Positions 38,935 through 51,630 are shown, numbered from the stretch's first letter. The stretch: 64,000 nucleotides of DNA from Chlorokybus atmophyticus (GCA_009103225.1 RHPI01002438.1:870516-934515), one strand, 5' to 3'. A program made the numbers and translations. Notes: generated by a model from the letters alone, not told the origin.

Positions 38935-41900
38935 TCAAACACAGATGCCAAGTCCTGCGCAACAAGTCTTGAACTTGAGCGGTGACAATGGCTTTGTCAA
39001 GAAGTCCGCCAGCATGCCCTCAGTGTTGCAGTACTGGAACTTCACCTCCTTCCTTGTGACTCTGTCACGCACAAAGTGATGCATGACATCAATGTGCTTC
39101 GTCCTTGCCGAGGCGATATGATGCTTCAACAACTTGATGGCTCCTTGGTTGTCACAATTGATAACGATGCACGCCATGGGGTGCTCCAAGTCTGCCATGA
39201 GCTTGCGAAGCCAGAGTGCCTCCTTCACTGCTGCTGCCGCTGCCATGTACTCAGCCTCTGATGTAGATGCTGCTGTTGTTGGCTGCAGCCTGCTGTTCCA
39301 GCTCACCACGCCTCCGTTCAGCTTGAAGACGTAGCCTGTAGTGGACCTCCTGCTGGTGAGGTCACCAGCAAAGTCCGAGTCGCAGTAGCCCTCCAACTCA
39401 GTGCTCCCGCTCCCAAACTTGATGCCAACTGTTGCGCTCCCAGCAACATAGCGTAGTACTCCCTTTGCTGCTCTCCAGTGCTCCATGCTCGGTGCAGACA
39501 TGTAGCGAGCAAGTACTCCCACAGCATGTGCAACATCGGGACGTGTGCACACTGCCAGATAGAGCATGCTGCCTACCAGCTCACCATATGGATACTGCGC
39601 CTTGTCGAGTACCTCCTCATCCTTTGCCTTGATGAAGGCAATGCCAAAGGTGTGGTCTTGGTCTTCGCTTCAGTAAGCCCGAACTTGGTGACAAGTCTTC
39701 TCACCATCTGCTGCTGACTGATCTTGAATGTGCGAGCCGCCCTGTCGCGCTCAATTACCATGCCAAAGAACCACTTGGCCTCTCCAAGATCACGAACTGA
39801 GAATGCTTGATGTAGAGCAAGTTTCGTCTCCTGCAGGTGGTGCACCTGCCTGGCGGTGATGATGATATCATTAACATACACGAGCAGCCAGACCTTGTTG
39901 TCTACATGGAAGAAGAGCCCAGGGTCTGCAGAGGATGCGGTGAAGCCAAGTGCCTCCAGCTCCTTAGTAAGCTTGATGTGCCACATATGCGATGCCTGTC
40001 GCAGCCCGTACAATGCCTTGATCAGCTTGCACGCTGTGCCTCTCTCCCCTGCTTTATATCCAGGTGGTTGCTTGATGAAGATCTCCTCCTCCAGCTCTCC
40101 GTAGACGAAGACAGTCCTCACATCCAGGTGATGCAGCTCTAGGTCTTCAGCAGCAACCATAGCTAGCAGTGCACGGAAGGTGGTATGCTTATTTGCAGGT
40201 GCAAACACTTCGTTGAAGTCCACACCTTCCTGCTGCAAAAAGCCCTTTGCCACCAGTCTTGCCTTGTAGCGCTCAATGTTGCCCTGACCATCACGCTTCA
40301 ACCTGAAGACCCATTTCACTTGAATGGTTTTCACTCCTTGCGGTAACCGCTCCAGTGACCAAGTGTTGTTGGCATGAAGTGACGCAATCTCCTCGTCCAT
40401 AGCACGCTGCCATTGCTCCGCATCTGGTGCTAACAATGCCTCCTCGTAGGTGCTTAGCTCCTCATTGTGCACACTGGCGACGTGTGCCTTGTGTAAGAAG
40501 TCAGGTGCCTTTCTCTCCCTCATTGGGTATCTCCGAGCTGCGTGCTCTTGCTGCAGGTGCGACTGCTTGTCTGCTACAGTAGAGTCCTGCTCACCCTTAT
40601 CGTCGATGATGGCCTTGTCTGCAACTCCCCCTTTCGTAGGAAGTTCCTCCGGCTGTGCTTCATCTTCATCTCGAGGAAGGAAGCCTGCTTCTGGTTGTGA
40701 ATATCCCTCGTGGAAAACCACCTCTCTGCTCACGATGATCTTCTTATTGTCCTCGAGCAAGATCCTGTAAGCTTTGGAACTGGGATAGCCAACGAAGATG
40801 CCCTTCTTGCTGACCGGCTCCAGCTTGTGCCTGAGCTGTTTAGGCACTAGTGCATATGCCGTGCATCCAAACACACGCATACCACTCACATCTGGTGTGG
40901 CTCCATGAAAGTGCTCTCACGGAGTCTTCTGCTCTGAGCTCACCGGAGACCTGTTGCGGATGTAGTTGGCAGTGAGTACCGCCTCCTTGCACAAACTGTC
41001 TTCCATCTTTGTGTCGTTGAGCATGGCTCGAACACGCTTCAAAAGTGTCCTGTTGAGGCGTGAAGCTGCTCCATTCTGCTGCGGGGTGTAGGGTGCCGTT
41101 GTCTCGTGGCGTATGCCCTTGCTGGCGAAGAACTCCTTCAACTCCTTGTTGATTTACTCCCCTCCTCGGTCACTCCTCATTGCCCTCATCTTGTTGCTAG
41201 ACTGCATCTCCAACAAGGCCACAACTGTGCGCACAGCTCCAGCAACTTCTGACTTGAGCGTCAATGGAAAGATGATGGACAGCTTGCTGTAGTCATCGAG
41301 GAATGTAGCAAAGTACCTGGCCCCTCCCTTCGCCACAATGCGCATAGGGCCACAGACATCCATGTGCACAAGCTCGCAAGGATGCTGACTGCTATAAGAG
41401 GATGATGGGAATGGCATAGCATGCTGCTTTGCAACCAGGCATGGTTCACAAAGTGCACCTGATGCATTCTTGAGTTCTTCTGTGCTGAGATGGATGCCCT
41501 TGACCATCTTCTCAACGACAAGGCGAGTGAGGTTGACGTAGCTGAGATGCCCGAACCTTCGATGCCACGATGTTGGCGACTCCTTGTCTTTCACCATGGC
41601 TTGAATGTCAATGTCCTTTGGGTGCTGCTCCACGTGGTAGAGCCCTCCCGGATCAGCGATTCCAACCATGTGCACGACCTCATTAAGGATGACTGTGCAG
41701 CCACCCTTCCGAAATGGAATCTCCGCGCCTAAGCGCTCCGCAACCCTCACAGAGAATATACTCACAATAGTCTTAGGGACATGCAGAACGTTGCGTAACA
41801 ACACCTCGCGTAGTGTGTTACCAACCTTGCACTGGAGTCGTACGTTGCCAACTCCCTCAGCCACCAGTACTTCGCCACCGAAGCCCGCCACCTTGATTGT

Positions 41901-42814
41901 GGACGTCAGCTTCCTGTAGCCCTCCATCACCTCCTTGTTTGGTGTGAGATGACGATCGCAGCCAGAGTCCACCACCCAGAAAGCTGTGCCCGCCCTCGAA
42001 CTGGATGCAGTGAAGGCGACATGTTTCTCCTTGTTGGTGCTCGTTGCCGCTGTTGCTGGTGCTTGATCTAGGTTGCCCCCATTGTTTCTTCCTGCAGTCC
42101 TTCACAATGTGCCTCTTCCAACCACACCAGTGGCATGTGAGGTCTTTGTGACGAGGATTGCCTGGCTTGTTGCCCTTGTACTTCTCTTCATGGTTGCTCT
42201 TCTTTGCGTGCTTGCCGGTGTAGAAGGCGACGGCATCCGCTTGCTCGTCCTTCTTCACAACCCTCTGCTCCACGGTGAGCAGCTTTGGTAGCACATCGTC
42301 CAACGTCAACTCTGATGATGACGTCTCCAGCAGGGTTGCGACGACCTCGTACTCTGCTGGTAGCCCTGCAACAAGTGCCAGCACTACCTCCGTCTCCCCC
42401 ATGTTGTGGCAGACGTTGATGAGGTCTGCCCATAGCTCTCTCGCGCGTGCAACATACTTTATAATAGGTTCTGCTGCCTCCTTCCTGAGTGCGCTGAGCT
42501 GCTTGCGTAGCTGCAACTTTCTGGCATTGTTCTTGGCTCTGAAAACGGATAATAGCTTTTCCCATGCTTGTCTACCATCTCCACATGCAGTGAGCATGTG
42601 AAAGTGATGTGGTTTGCAATTCAACACAAGCAAAGAGTGTGCTTCCGCTGAATGCTCTGACCACAGTGTTCGCTCCTGGTGTTGGTGTTGGTGCGTTCGG
42701 ATCAACGTACTTCCACACCTTCTTGTGGATGAGCAAGGCCTTCATCTCCACGCACCATGTGTTGTAGTTGTCGGTGTCCAGCTTTGCAATCTGCCCCTTG
42801 TTGTAGATCTCCAT
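38935..42814 (-). pseudogene. copia copy 1 gag-pol, inactivated
   Basis: Starts MEIYNKGQIAKLDTDNYNTW (gag). The zinc knuckle is CHWCGWKRHIVKDC. Protease has VDSGCDRHLTPNK; integrase has WHRRFGHLSYVNL, CEPCLVAKQ, HMDVCGPMR and TAPYTPQQNGA; RT has [20 protein letters not shown] and the catalytic box YVNDIIIT; RNase H has GYCDSDFAGDLTSRRSTTGY and STSEAEYMAA. Lesions: frameshifts near 42.69 kb, 41.98 kb and 39.57 kb, and in-frame stops near 41.15 and 40.92 kb. The RT box is YVND, not YVDD, so a catalytic aspartate is lost. It cannot make the full polyprotein as it stands. Confidence 0.92.
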
Positions 42815-42926
42815 CTCTGTCGTGCTTGCCTTTTCTTGCAGTTGACACCCAAGGCTCTGCTACCAACAAGCTACCGTAATGTAGAACCACTATGCACACA
42901 AGCTAGTCTCACACTCCTCAAGCGTA

Positions 42927-42941
42927 GTGTGGGCCCATAAC
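42927..42941 (-). other. copia copy 1 primer-binding site, anticodon-arm type
   Basis: On the minus strand, one base after the LTR end CAACA, comes GTTATGGGCCCACAC. It complements the anticodon arm of plant-type initiator tRNA-Met (as I recall, ...GUGGGCCCAUAACCC...), not the tRNA 3' end. Confidence 0.7.
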
Positions 42942-42942
42942 T

Positions 42943-43367
42943 TGTTGAAGGACTAGCATGCACATGTAGCTGAGGCAAGCATGGACACACAAAGACAGAG
43001 CTACCGCCACCAGAGCATACACAAGTCACATCACATTCATCTATTACAAGTTGTCCGCTGGTTCTTATACCGGCCAGTTACACACGCGTCTAAGTTTGCA
43101 AGCACTGCGTAAGCTATACTCAGCCTTTTAACGCGCTCTAAGCTGCGTTGTCTTCCTTACAACCAGAGCTTTCCAACAAGCTCTCACACGCCTAATACGA
43201 GTAAGTATACGCGGAGACACGAAGCAGTTAGTAAGGCTCCTGTCTGGAGTCCGGAGTCTGGTCCGACGACGCCATCTTGCTAAGTTCGGACCTAGTGCTC
43301 GTCCTTACGACCTTCTACTCCTGTGTGGAGGGTCGATGCTGATCGTATGTAGGAACGACTCTCAACA
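42943..43367 (-). repeat. copia copy 1, 5' LTR
   Basis: 425 bp, same length as its partner, followed by the target duplication GCCAT at 43368-43372. Confidence 0.93.
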
Positions 43368-44586
43368 GCCATAGGCAATCCTAATTGACAAACACATTGG
43401 TGTATAGTGCATTGGTCGTTTGGCAAATGAGTTTACGCTCATCGGTGGAGACTAGTTGCAATGCAATTTTTGAGTGTTGCTCAACCGTGATCTAGCAAAT
43501 CATAAATCGGCGTACGAACATGACATCACAGAGTTGAGAGTCACTGCAGCCGACAACCCGTTTCTGGTGTGGCCAGATTAGGGGTGTGTAATGCCGCACA
43601 ACAGCAAGTCCATTTTTGACTTCAGACTTCCGCGAGCCACCAGATGAAGATCCTGATGACCCACCCCCTTGAGTTGTTGTGGTCAAAGAGGTTTGATCCG
43701 ACGATGATATGGTAGTCGACTACCTAAAGAAGGTTGGCGGGAGGAGGCAAGGCGTATGGGTAGTTAACACAGCTGCGAGCGACCAGATTGAGGACCCTTT
43801 TTTAGCTAAAACAAGCTCGATTGGCCAAGGCAAGGGAGCCGCAAAAGCTTTCCATGAACTAAAGGGGGTAGAAGTGATGGACGGCGAATGAAAATCCAAT
43901 CAGCACCGCATCAGCAGGCAGCAAGGTCAGCAGGCAGCAAGTGAGTATGTTTGCACTACATTCAAGTGTTTCTGGAGTGAAGCGTGTGTTTGTATCTAGG
44001 TCATAGACCACTTGGGATAATAGCATGTGATGGCCGAGCAAGCAGGGCAAGCAATGACCATGTAATTGCAATATATTACCGGATACAGTTATGCACATAT
44101 GCTCCACAGACTATGTACATTTAATGGTTGCCTATGACTCAGCTTGCAGCTGGACTATGAGCCCACAATTGGAAGTAAGTACTTAGGTGCTAATGACTTA
44201 GTCTATAGGCCTAAACTAAATAATTGCATACTAGAGTGGTGGTGGTGGTGGGTGTCCGCTCAAGTAGTAGCTGATCGGGTCATAATAAGTGGCTTTGATG
44301 TAGTGTGGGCTCAGGTGCGTAACTTCCCGTTGTGCCGCAGTGAGGTGTGTATATGATCTGTTCGCCGTGTTCAGATCAAGCAAAAGCCAAAAATGATTGA
44401 GGCTCAGCTGCAGAGCCCCAAACGCCTTCAAAGTGTTTGCGTACAAAGGGAGCCCATTCTCCGCTAGCCATTAGTTAATGCCACGTCGTCACGGAGGTAA
44501 TGGTGCGCTGTGTCTCAGATCAAAACACACAGTGCAGCAAGATCACTGACCCAAGTGTCTAGCGTCACTTGATTGTTCCTCTGCGC
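43368..44586. other. Degenerate sequence right of copia copy 1
   Basis: This continues the interrupted 38.4-kb sequence. Short frames such as NHKSAYEHDITELRVTAADN (about 43.5 kb, +) and VVDYLKKVGGRRQGVWVVNT (43709-43891, +) look like old coding sequence with stops between them. I cannot assign a family. Confidence 0.35.
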
Positions 44587-47077
44587 TTAGGCATTGCGAG
44601 CTTGTATGCAGACCGCAAGCTCAAGAGCAATGAGCTGTTGCCAACCTCGCAAGTACTGTTGTATGCGCTGGGTAGTGTGCACTCCTCCTTCGCTCAATAA
44701 ATGTGCCCACGCGCCGAGACTCTTAACTAGGAAGTCCTCCACCACATCCCGCATCCACTCATCAACCAGCACGCCTTCCATGTGATGTTGCTATTTTTCC
44801 ACTAGCTCAGCTGAAGTCATCTTCTAAGTTCGTGACTCGCCTATGTTGTGTTTTCGAGCTCCTTCTGTGCTTGAATGAGGTGGCTATGGACGACATCAGC
44901 AGCGCCCGCGTTTGCAGGAGGCGCAGGCAAATTCCGTTTTGCTATGTCGAGCTCATTCCGTGTAATATTGAGAAGTTTAAGGGTCATATCACATGTCTTT
45001 TTACATTTGCTTGAGCTTGTCTTAATCTTCTTCAACTCCGGGTCCACCATGGTTGCAATTTTTCTACTGTCCACAATCAGCCCCCGCCTGGCCTTGTCTG
45101 TTGTGCTCAGCACTCTTTGTAAGCGGTCCCTCGCGTCACTTAGGGAGTCGATGTCTACTTGCAGCTTGCGCCTGGGCTCCTGTTGAATGGCCAACTTCTC
45201 AAATTGTTCTTGGCGACTGTCCACTGCTAAATGGAGGATATTCTTGGCCTCTTACATTGGTGCAGGCGCTTAGGCGCAAGTTCTCCTCTCGTAAGCGGTC
45301 TGCCTCCTTGAGCGCCTTCAACTAAGTGGAGGACCCTTGCTGAAGCTGGCCGCTGCTCTTTTATTGCTTTTTCGTGGCCTCCTCATTGTGCAGGGCTTAA
45401 GCAAGTTGGCATTCTGCTACCGTGGGCGGTTCGCCTCAAGCGCCTTCTGTATGGAGGCCATTTGTTGAAGCTAACCTTGGAGCCTCTGCGCAATGTCATG
45501 CTCCTTTTAAGCGGCATCCTCGGCTTTGTGCACGCGCTCACGCAGGCTAAGCATCTCTTCCAAGCGTGCAACGGCCTCGATGCTGCTCCTCTCGCACCGC
45601 AGGCTCATATTCTCGAAGGCGTATCCTATGCAAATTGGTCCAAGAACACTGGTGCTGAAAGCGCGTCCGTACTCATTTTTAAAGTGGAGTCTTGGTTTGC
45701 TTGCTGAAGTCGTGTATTGAGAACATCAAACTCTGCTTGGAGCTTGTGTGCTTGAACGGAGGGCTGCCGTTAAAGCTGGTCAACAAGGTCCCGCTGCTTT
45801 TTTGAGGCCATTTCGGCTGTTGTCAACTGCTGTCGTAGGCGAACCCGCTCAGCGGTAGTGGCAACCAACTCTTGCGATGCATCCTCACGATGCTTTCGAG
45901 TGGAAGCGGCTAGTAGCTATGCATTGGTAGCCTGTTGCGCCAATGCATCCTCACGCCGCTTTACAGCAGCCTATTGATCAAAGGCCAGCACCAAGTCTTC
46001 ATCCAACTCGTTGATCCTTGGAAAGGCGGCCTTAACGTCATCTTTATATACTTGCAGCGGGTGAGGTGCTCTTTCAAGGCAAGGTGTTCACCATGCAGAC
46101 GTTCAGCTTCTTCCCTCGCCAGCTCTGCACGCCGAGCAGTACTTTCTCTCAAATCTTGCAAAATCTCTTGCCGTTGTACGCGCTGGCTGTGGTGCACTAT
46201 AGCCTGATCCTGCTATTGCAGCCTTTGTCGCTGAGCATTGGCTTCATCCAGAGGGGCCTGCAGCGGTGGTATGCACCCCCCGGCCTCCTCCCTTGCTTTT
46301 TTGAGTGTGCAAGAGCCGCCTCCAGCTCTGGTCTGCGCCCCCCGGCCGCCTCTCTAGCCTTTCGCTCCTTTTCCAGCAACTCTGCATGCTCTTGGTTGTC
46401 CTTGGCAGCAGCTGCAAGCGGCTGATAACTCTGTTACATAAATACGCTGACTTAGCCCTGGCGGATGCAACGGCCTGTGTGCTGGACGCCTTTTCGAGGT
46501 GTTGCTGCTTTGAAACATTAAGTCAGAGCATCAACAGGACAGTGCGGCTTATGACACACAAATAGCCATAGATTGACCAATGCTGGCTTTGGCCAAGGGT
46601 TACCTGAAGTTGGGGCACTTGCTATTGGAGGTTTTTGACAAAGCCTTCAACCAACTTGGCTATGTTGCTGGCATTAGCAACTCCTGAACGTGCAGCAGCG
46701 ATGCCGTCTTCCAACTTCTCAAGAGCATCATCGTTTTTATCGCCGTTGCTGTCATTATCACTGCTTAAATAAATGCTGCCTCTATGACCGCTGCTTTCAT
46801 GATCGCTGGGTTCATCACCACTGCCGTCTCCATAATGATCACCTCTCGCAGGTTTATCACCTCCAGCAGATTCTCCACGGCCTCCAGCAGGTTCATCACC
46901 ACTAGCAGGTTTATCACCACCAGCAGGTTCATCACCACTGCCGCTTATATGATGACCCTCAGCAGCACCTCCTGGAGTCCCTCCAATGGTTTGATGGCCA
47001 CGGTGTATGGCATTCTTCTCTGCGCTTCCTTGTGGTGGCCTTTCCGGAAAGACTAGAAGAACTAGGGGTCGCCCCAA
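44587..47077 (-). pseudogene. Decayed coiled-coil gene of unknown family
   Basis: Minus-strand pieces in successive frames make one long broken product. 47077-46622 is a Gly/Asp/Glu-rich repeat region (SGDEPAGGDKPASGDEPAGG) ending in ALEKLEDGIAAARSGVANAS. 46379-45961 holds heptad-like segments (REAAGGRRPELEAALAHSKK; STARRAELAREEAERLHGEH). 45224-44841 is another coil (LQVDIDSLSDARDRLQRVLS; PELKKIKTSSSKCKKTCDMT). 44781-44587 follows (GWQQLIALELAVCIQ). Many stops and frameshifts break it. No enzyme motif is visible. It could be a gag-like or accessory ORF of an unrecognised element, or a dead host gene. Confidence 0.45.
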
Positions 47078-48066
47078 AACCCCTCCAAATGATACAAGTG
47101 CAGTAGCAACAGCACAGGCAAGAGCAGCAATAATAGCAGCTTAAGAGAAGGATTGCTAGAGGTAGCCGTAGCATCAGAAGCAGCACCAGCACGACAAGTC
47201 AAACCAGGAGCAGCAGCACGGATGGCCAAGGATGGTTGCACCCCCACTTGTGGATGAGGTATGCGCGCAAGGACTTGTAATTCTCAAGCCACTATGTATC
47301 CTGCAAAGGAGTTGTTTTCATCTACTATTCAATCCAATCTCGCTGCTGTCGCTTCCGAATAGCAATTGCGTTGACGCGTAGCCAGCATGTATGCCAATCC
47401 TCTTCGCTTCGTTGCTGCACTTTCTGCTGCTCAGTCTGCCACTGTGCAGTCATATCGCGAGCGTGTTAAACATTGGTGCGCACGGCAGCTAACTTATCTT
47501 CAGTCAACCAATGCCGCTTGCTCTCATGTAAACCATTGCGCAGCATGGACATAGGCGTCTTCTCGATTCTTGATTGATAAGCATGCTCCTTCAGCATGTG
47601 CTTGTTTTGCAGCCCGTGTCACCATGGCGCCTTGAGCGGCAATCTCTTAAAGATTTAGCGAATTGCAGTCTTTGCCTTAATGAACACTTCCTTGATGAGT
47701 TTCTGCGGATTATGACCACCAGTTGGAACAAGTTTAACACCCAAATTTGTCGCTTTTCTAACTCAAACATACCCTCTGTTCATTCTCTTATTCTATTTTG
47801 GAATCTAGCTGTCTTAACATCATGAATAATAGTCTATCTAGCACGCGTGTCAGCTCAGCGCTCTTGCATTTAGCTGAGTCAAATATCCCTTTAAAAAGGC
47901 ATACAAATCATTATGATGCCTCTGTAACAGCGTCATTAATTGTGTCGTTCTTATGACACACGCATATGACTGCACAATGACATGTACAAGCATGTACTGA
48001 CGAAGTCTTCTCAACACTTGCCTTCTGTTTTTTATTTCGTGTGACTTGTGGTCGTTTCTGCACCCT
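47078..48066. other. Unassigned degenerate sequence
   Basis: Scattered minus-strand codons (for example RSEEDWHTCWLRVNAIAIRK near 47.35 kb) suggest the coiled-coil pseudogene once extended further upstream. Nothing is recognisable from 47.6 to 48.0 kb. Confidence 0.35.
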
Positions 48067-48613
48067 TCATGTGTCGGCGCTTAAAGATTCACAAGCTTGT
48101 CGCGGTGCAGCGCAAGCGAGGTACGCTCCGTCTTCAAGCACAATGCCGTGGCGAGCTGACATCTGTGTTGCCTCTTTAATAAACTTGCTTTTGGCCGCCT
48201 TGAAAAAGTACTCCATGACCTGAGGTGAGATGGTGATCGTCACATCGACTGCCATGCTGAATGATAATGTCATAGACCGCGCAGCTGACACAACACGCAT
48301 AGCTCTTAGATGCGGTTTATGGCAGCAAGAGCAAGCATCTGGCAAATCAAGTAATGTTTGTAGGCATGAGCCATAGTATAGGCCTGGTAGGCTGCATATA
48401 CTCATAATGTCTGTATGTTGCTCGTTAAGAGGTGGAGGGAAGGGATCGTATTCCATGAGCAGCTCTTCCCCAGCGGCGATGTCACTCAAACTCCTGACCT
48501 CAGCTGCCCGCCCCGCAGCCTCACCAACGGCGTACTGGGCTTGGTAGCCTATCGGGCATCGGCTACAAGTTGGTTCACCCCGCCACCTTATGTGCAACGA
48601 AATTGGTAAGGAT
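48067..48613 (-). pseudogene. SET-domain-like fragment
   Basis: The frame reads CSRCPIGYQAQYAVGEAAGR and then EVRSLSDIAAGEELLMEYDP. The pattern V-R-x-x-x-D-I-x-x-G-E-E-L-x-x-x-Y is the C-terminal signature of SET lysine-methyltransferase domains. A Cys-rich stretch (SCLQTLLDLPDACSCCHKPH) follows. The N-terminal SET motifs are not seen in frame. Possible upstream pieces on the same strand at about 48.78-48.98 kb (EPKELEEQLEDVMHEGLAES), 49.0-49.1 kb (YNNIPLYRKEQAKPKRTKRQ) and 49.70-49.78 kb (MDDDISTVFAALSVFEETWE) may be exons of one gene, but I could not join them without stops. Confidence 0.45.
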
Positions 48614-49859
48614 ATTATATACATGTATTGACTCACAGATTTCTTCGATCTATGCCATAAAACGGTGCGCAACATGTCATGATTACAGCAATCTACAAGC
48701 AGTTGCATGGTTATTCACAGGTGTTTGAGGAGTTTTGGGAGAGCCGGCTGCCGATGACGTTCGTTATTTTCATGCCTCACCAGCTGGCATGCCTCGCCTT
48801 CTTTATAGGTGGCACCACCTCTTCCTCCTCATACTGCTCCGCCAATTCCAACACCTCCCTGGAAGCCTTCTGCGCCGACTCTGCCAACCCCTCGTGCATC
48901 ACATCTTCAAGTTGTTCCTCGAGCTCCTTTGGCTCCCTAGTTTCTATCGCAGCAAAGTCGAACTCGGCCCTCACTATTCAACGCTCCCGACGCTGAACCT
49001 ACAGCGGTAACACCTAAACCTTGCCTTTTTGTCCGCTTTGGTTTAGCTTGCTCCTTCCGGTAGAGGGGGATGTTGTTGTAACCATGCTCAGCATCATCTC
49101 AGAATTTCTTGTTCTCTGTAACAAGCGACAAGGTTAGTAACCAATGAATTGTAATGGCATCTTTTGCTTAAAAATGCATGTGCTTACAAATGCAAAGGCT
49201 TTAATGTGATGCTTTCACAGGTACTTAGCGATGGCTCTCCGCACGTTGTAGATGGAAACTTTGCTCTGCTTTACATGTTTCACGGCCTGCACGCCAACAT
49301 ATGCCTCACGTAAGTAAACTTTATTGCACAGTCTTTTGCCCGGATATTACTTCACTAGCATGTATACGACCATGCTGGTATACATTGTGCGCACTCGTAG
49401 ACTACAAACATCACGTGAGTTTTTGCGCCTCTTTGAGTTTATATGAACAAACGCACCTTCATAACATCATACGCACCCGCACTGCTTTAGAGAGAGAATC
49501 CCCCATCCATCCCTTCAGCTCATCTGCTGTTTCCCTGCCGCCCTGGTTGGTGCGTCTGCGCATGTATCTGTAATATCTTATGTGCAGGTGCTACGCGATT
49601 TTTGCAGTTTTGGTGTGGGTAGTTTTAAGATCACTGCCGGGCTGTTGGAGGCCCGCTTTCACGCTTGTTTTAAAGTAGGGACAGTGCCAATAGAATGTCC
49701 GCTGGTGTGAAGGCTGCCTCCCAAGTCTCCTCGAAAACCGACAATGCTGCAAACACGGTAGAGATGTCATCATCCATGGTGTTTTTCAGCTTGCTGATCT
49801 GCAACAATTTGCTTTGGACTACACTCGTATGCAACACAAGCCAGCACTCCGCTACCACA

Positions 49860-50261
49860 CCTCCGCCAGCACCGCCAAAACTACCTCAGGCACACCAACC
49901 GTCTAGACTTACAGGCCGGCGGCGGCGTCACAGGCGACCGCATATACTGCTCCAACGAACCCTAGGTCACAGGTACTGCAAGTTAATTCATTTGGAAGTT
50001 CCTTTCGTTGTCAAACTCCGGCAGTGTTTTAGTTCGTGCATTGTGTGTGGTGTTTGTTGGTTTTGTTCGTGCGCTGTGCGCATCATAATTGCAGCACTGG
50101 TTATCGCAGCGGCATAATATCGCGTGGTGTAGACTCTCATGTTATAGATTCTGTATAAGCCTTTGTCAGCGAAAAAGCTTAGGTGCTTTGTGCATCGTGC
50201 AACAATGGCAACTGCAATGCTTTTTACCGACCGAGCCTTCAACCCGGGGCGAAAGGGCTAG
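49860..50261. other. Left flank of the gypsy element
   Basis: No gene recognised; short Pro/Arg-rich frames only. Confidence 0.35.
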
Positions 50262-50788
50262 TGAAACGGGAGCAATAATAATAGGGGTATCATTGCTGCC
50301 TGAATAACACATTCTGTATGAATAAATATCTAAATATGCTTATTTATACCTCTTTTTTACGGTTCCTCGCTTATTAAAGGCTATGATGCTTTATCATAGC
50401 TTGAATAAGTCCCAATGGTTGTAGAACCGCTTATTCAAGCCTATTTAATGTCACATTTGACATAATGTGGTCACTATCTCGTTAGGTATCTTACGATAGG
50501 TATCTTTCGATAGGTACCTTATCGATAAGTACTTTATCTGAACTGTGATTGGCTCACGCTAGATTTCTTAACTACCCTATCTGTAGGGTCGATGTCTAGT
50601 TATGAGTTGATTATCAAGAGTTATATATTTGATATACTCTTGATATAAAAGGTCACATCAAACTGATGTGAGGGACTTGCAGTTCTCTGCTCAGTGGCGG
50701 CCACGCCGTTGAAAGGCTTGTCATAGGCGGTGTGGGCGTTGGGGTAGAGGATTGAAGGGGCATCACCGGCGACAATGGCGCTTTTACA
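50262..50788 (+). repeat. gypsy 5' LTR (527 bp)
   Basis: Contains repeated GATAGGTA(C/T)CTT words and a GGTCACATCAAACTGATGTG inverted repeat. Ends before TTGGTATCC. Confidence 0.85.
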
Positions 50789-51630
50789 TTGGTATCCAGG
50801 AGCTGGGGGTGATGTGAGTACTTATAGGGGGCGGCGACCTGCTTTCAGCCAATCAGAAGGCGTTGGCCTCCTATTCGTCCACGCAGCCTAAGCTTCAAAT
50901 TAACTTCCATACGCTACCTCCACGTTGAAGCCCATCAAAGAGGCAGCCTCTCCACGTGTGAGGTACATCACACACATCGGTGACTTGCCTGCTTGTCAGC
51001 TGCTTGCCAGGTGCACGTGTGTACTTTCATACACATCATTCAGTGACTTGCCAGTGCATGAGTGCGGCTTGCTAGTGCCATCACTGCTTGTCACACTTAG
51101 TGCACTATCGTTGCTTGCAGTGATTGCATGTCATTGCATGCGGTGATTGCTTGTCTTTGTGCTTGCCAGTGCATGTCACAGTTGGTCACTGTGTGGCTTG
51201 CCTGTTGCATGCCTGTGACGTACCTGTGACCTACCAGCTGCTTTTTCGGGTCGCATGACCCGGGTCCGTAAGTTCCAAACCAAGCTGTTCTCAAACCTTC
51301 CCCCTCTGGCTTCGGCCTGGAGATCGGGACTTGGTTAGGACAGTTTTGGGGAGTATCTAGGACATTCTGTTCCCAAACACTGTTAGTCTGAAACCCTCCC
51401 CCTCTGGCTTCGGCCTGGAGATTGGGACTTGGTTTAGGATAACACAAGGTTAAAACATTCTGGTCCCATTCAGACTTATTCTGTTTGGTGACACTTTAAA
51501 TCAATCCTATTTTGGGACTGGTTTGGACCCTGTTTGGGACTTTTATAACTTGGGGTCATTTTGATCCTCTCGTTGAACCTGGTCCATTGGCGAGGTTCTC
51601 ACCATTCCATTTTGCCTGTTTTGCAGACAA
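50789..51630 (+). other. gypsy leader with a 44-bp direct repeat
   Basis: An 842-bp stretch between the primer site and gag. AAACC(T/C)TCCCCCTCTGGCTT... occurs at 51293-51336 and 51391-51434, 98 bp apart. The 50.98-51.20 kb part is built of degenerate CTTGCCAGTG words. Confidence 0.6.

Larger units (their letters stand above)
38468..43367 (-). mobile_element. Full-length Ty1/copia retrotransposon (copy 1)
   Basis: Two 425-bp LTRs (38468-38892 and 42943-43367) bound by TGTTG...CAACA flank a gag-pol region read on the minus strand. The 5-bp target duplication GCCAT is at 38463-38467 and 43368-43372. Domain order gag, protease, integrase, RT, RNase H is the copia order. By eye the LTRs differ at about 16 of 425 positions, nearly all transitions. 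The primer site sits one base inside the 5' LTR (42927-42941). Confidence 0.95.

Noticed and set aside
38935-43367. Plus-strand open frames across the copia element
   Set aside because: They are shadows of the minus-strand gag-pol frames.
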